The notes below the pieces were generated by a model, which did no database searches, was not told the origin of the DNA, and saw nothing but the letters and a program-made list of their open reading frames with translations. Of a stretch of DNA of 64,000 nt, positions 63,501-64,000 are shown one piece after another. Each line of letters begins with the position of its first letter. Within the stretch, counting starts at the first letter, position 1. Both the position numbers and the translations under genes were made by a program. The DNA comes from Chondrosia reniformis. Lineage: Eukaryota; Porifera; Demospongiae; Chondrillida; Chondrillidae. The DNA lies in the NCBI GenBank assembly GCA_947172415.1, contig OX359194.1, positions 5,456,001 to 5,520,000 on the forward strand, written 5' to 3'.

Positions 63501-64000
63501 AGAGATCTAAATACACTGTACAGTTTCACTGTATAAAATAACTAAGTTTATATTTTTTAGATAACATAGTAACAGTCAACTTTGTGGAGATAAGTGCTTC
63601 AGGATACGAAGGACAGACTGTAGTACTAACTGTTGAGAGAGAAGGGTGGATAGCCACACCTCTTGTGGTGACGGTGAGAGTAGTAGAACTAGACATCTGT
63701 CTCTATGGAAGTGGTAAGCTGATATCACATCTGAAGCTGTAGCAATACTTTGGTTTAGGTTAAGGTCATTCTTAATTTTACATCTTAAAGTCACAGCTAT
63801 ATATATGTGTTCTTTGTATCCTTCATTTGAATGTGTATTATAATGATTGGATAGTAAATGTTTTTAAATCTACAAATTTTCTCCATGCTACATAGTGGAC
63901 ATTATATATTTACGTATTAGTTATACCATGGTGCTGAGGTGTATATGGATTTTATACGTATAAAATCCATATACACCGAAGCGCCGTGGTATGAGTGATA
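57510..64000 (+). CDS. Copy 8: SP-Ig-FN3x7-EGF-Calx-beta protein, 3' end outside window
   Basis: Exons: signal peptide 57510-57561 (MEIASLCWIFIILSSSK), Ig 58220-58516, FN3-1 58808-59116, FN3-2 59998-60297, FN3-3 60414-60707, FN3-4 61444-61716, FN3-5 61780-62034, FN3-6 62285-62599, FN3-7 62900-63190, EGF 63316-63435, first Calx-beta exon 63561-63713. The last exon is expected just past the window edge. All visible exons are open and in phase 1, so the copy may be functional. FN3-1 starts ATPVPPEVQG and is one codon shorter than usual. FN3-6 carries the FN3-1-derived tract ([19 protein letters not shown]). Its FN3-1/FN3-2 and FN3-3/FN3-4 introns contain foreign insertions. It shares promoter class with copy 7 but the FN3-3/FN3-4 intron repeat with copies 4 and 6. 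Confidence 0.85.
59226..59700 (-). other. Foreign insertion with antisense coding-like sequence, copy 8 intron
   Basis: Sequence absent from other copies and less AT-rich than its flanks. On the minus strand an open frame (59694-59401) reads MMDCISWQVSQVRAPYSHSG and later SLDSDSDEDVHDEANPAILD. A second stretch beyond the stop reads VLEEGIEPALKFADKGGGCQ. It looks like part of a real coding sequence, perhaps a transposon or a processed gene fragment. I do not recognise the family. Confidence 0.4.
60715..60968 (-). other. Foreign insertion with a Lys-rich antisense frame, copy 8 intron
   Basis: Inserted between the FN3-3 donor and the common sequence CATGGTAGAGTACTGGTGCC. The minus strand has ATG at 60969-60967 and reads MEPRAKDSQKIKIKKKTKTP followed by RIIDEGWNSQKRLSDPVEKK, with a basic, lysine-rich composition like nucleolar or ribosome-related proteins. 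It may be a captured 5' end of an unrelated gene. No identity is claimed. Confidence 0.35.
61124..61245. repeat. Palindromic short repeat in FN3-3/FN3-4 intron, copy 8
   Basis: The best-preserved of three. ACCGTATAGTGGGAAAATTT at the start, AAATTTGGCGATTTGGCGAG and CTCGCCAAATTTAATTC as inverted parts, and GAACGTAATGGTAT at the end. Confidence 0.7.
63923..63992. repeat. 70-bp near-perfect palindrome
   Basis: Two arms of 35 bp meet at TATACGTATA. The inner 22 bp of each arm (GGTGTATATGGATTTTATAC and its complement) match exactly; the outer part differs at a few bases (CATGGTGCTGA against CACGGCGCTTC). It can extrude as a cruciform. Located in the Calx-beta intron of copy 8, where other copies have no such palindrome. 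Probably a MITE-like element. Confidence 0.8.

Noticed and set aside
103-64000. One giant gene with repeated modules
   Set aside because: Each unit has its own hydrophobic leader exon and a stop codon in the last exon, and some have a polyadenylation signal after it.
1-64000. CRISPR-like array or prokaryotic satellite
   Set aside because: The long-range repeats are whole gene units with introns; no short direct repeats with spacers.

Overview
The window looks like nuclear DNA of a marine sponge (a demosponge such as Amphimedon is my best guess, by inference). It is AT-rich, the genes are split into short exons by short GT-AG introns, and the exons encode metazoan extracellular modules: Ig-like, fibronectin type III (FN3), EGF, Calx-beta and NIDO. 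There are no rRNA or tRNA genes, CRISPR arrays or prokaryotic operons.

The main content is a head-to-tail array, all on the + strand, of near-identical genes about 5.5-8 kb long. The full plan is: short signal-peptide exon, one Ig-like exon, seven FN3 exons, one EGF exon, and two exons forming a C-terminal Calx-beta domain that ends in a stop codon. Almost every internal exon is symmetric (phase 1-1). I number the copies by order: copy 1 (tail only, 103-4137), copy 2 (4388-10512, Ig frameshift), a beheaded remnant (10765-11691), copy 3 (14662-28457, a chimera), copy 4 (28696-35151), copy 5 (35406-40843), copy 6 (41151-46602, apparently intact, about 960 aa), copy 7 (48781-56809, apparently intact with extra FN3 exons) and copy 8 (57510 to beyond the window edge).

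Copy 3 is unusual. A new 5' head with a signal peptide, a NIDO domain and six EGF modules has been joined through a phase-1 intron to the FN3-2 to Calx-beta tail of a family member. The old Ig head of a copy is left stranded upstream, next to an antisense exon encoding a transmembrane helix. The FN3-5/FN3-6 intron of copy 3 is enlarged by about 6.3 kb containing two tail-to-tail non-LTR retrotransposons (LINEs), both with an R2-like zinc knuckle and restriction-like endonuclease region. The minus-strand one lies against a long (ATT)n tract.

The array shows strong signs of recombination. FN3-1 sequence has been copied into FN3-6, introns group the copies in mutually conflicting ways, one intron segment is inverted in two copies, and palindromic short repeats occur in only some copies. 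The Ig domain is the main place where the copies differ by small insertions and deletions. The products are probably secreted adhesive or matrix proteins. A role in cell-cell or self/non-self recognition, as for other Calx-beta proteins of sponges, is a hypothesis and not something the sequence proves.
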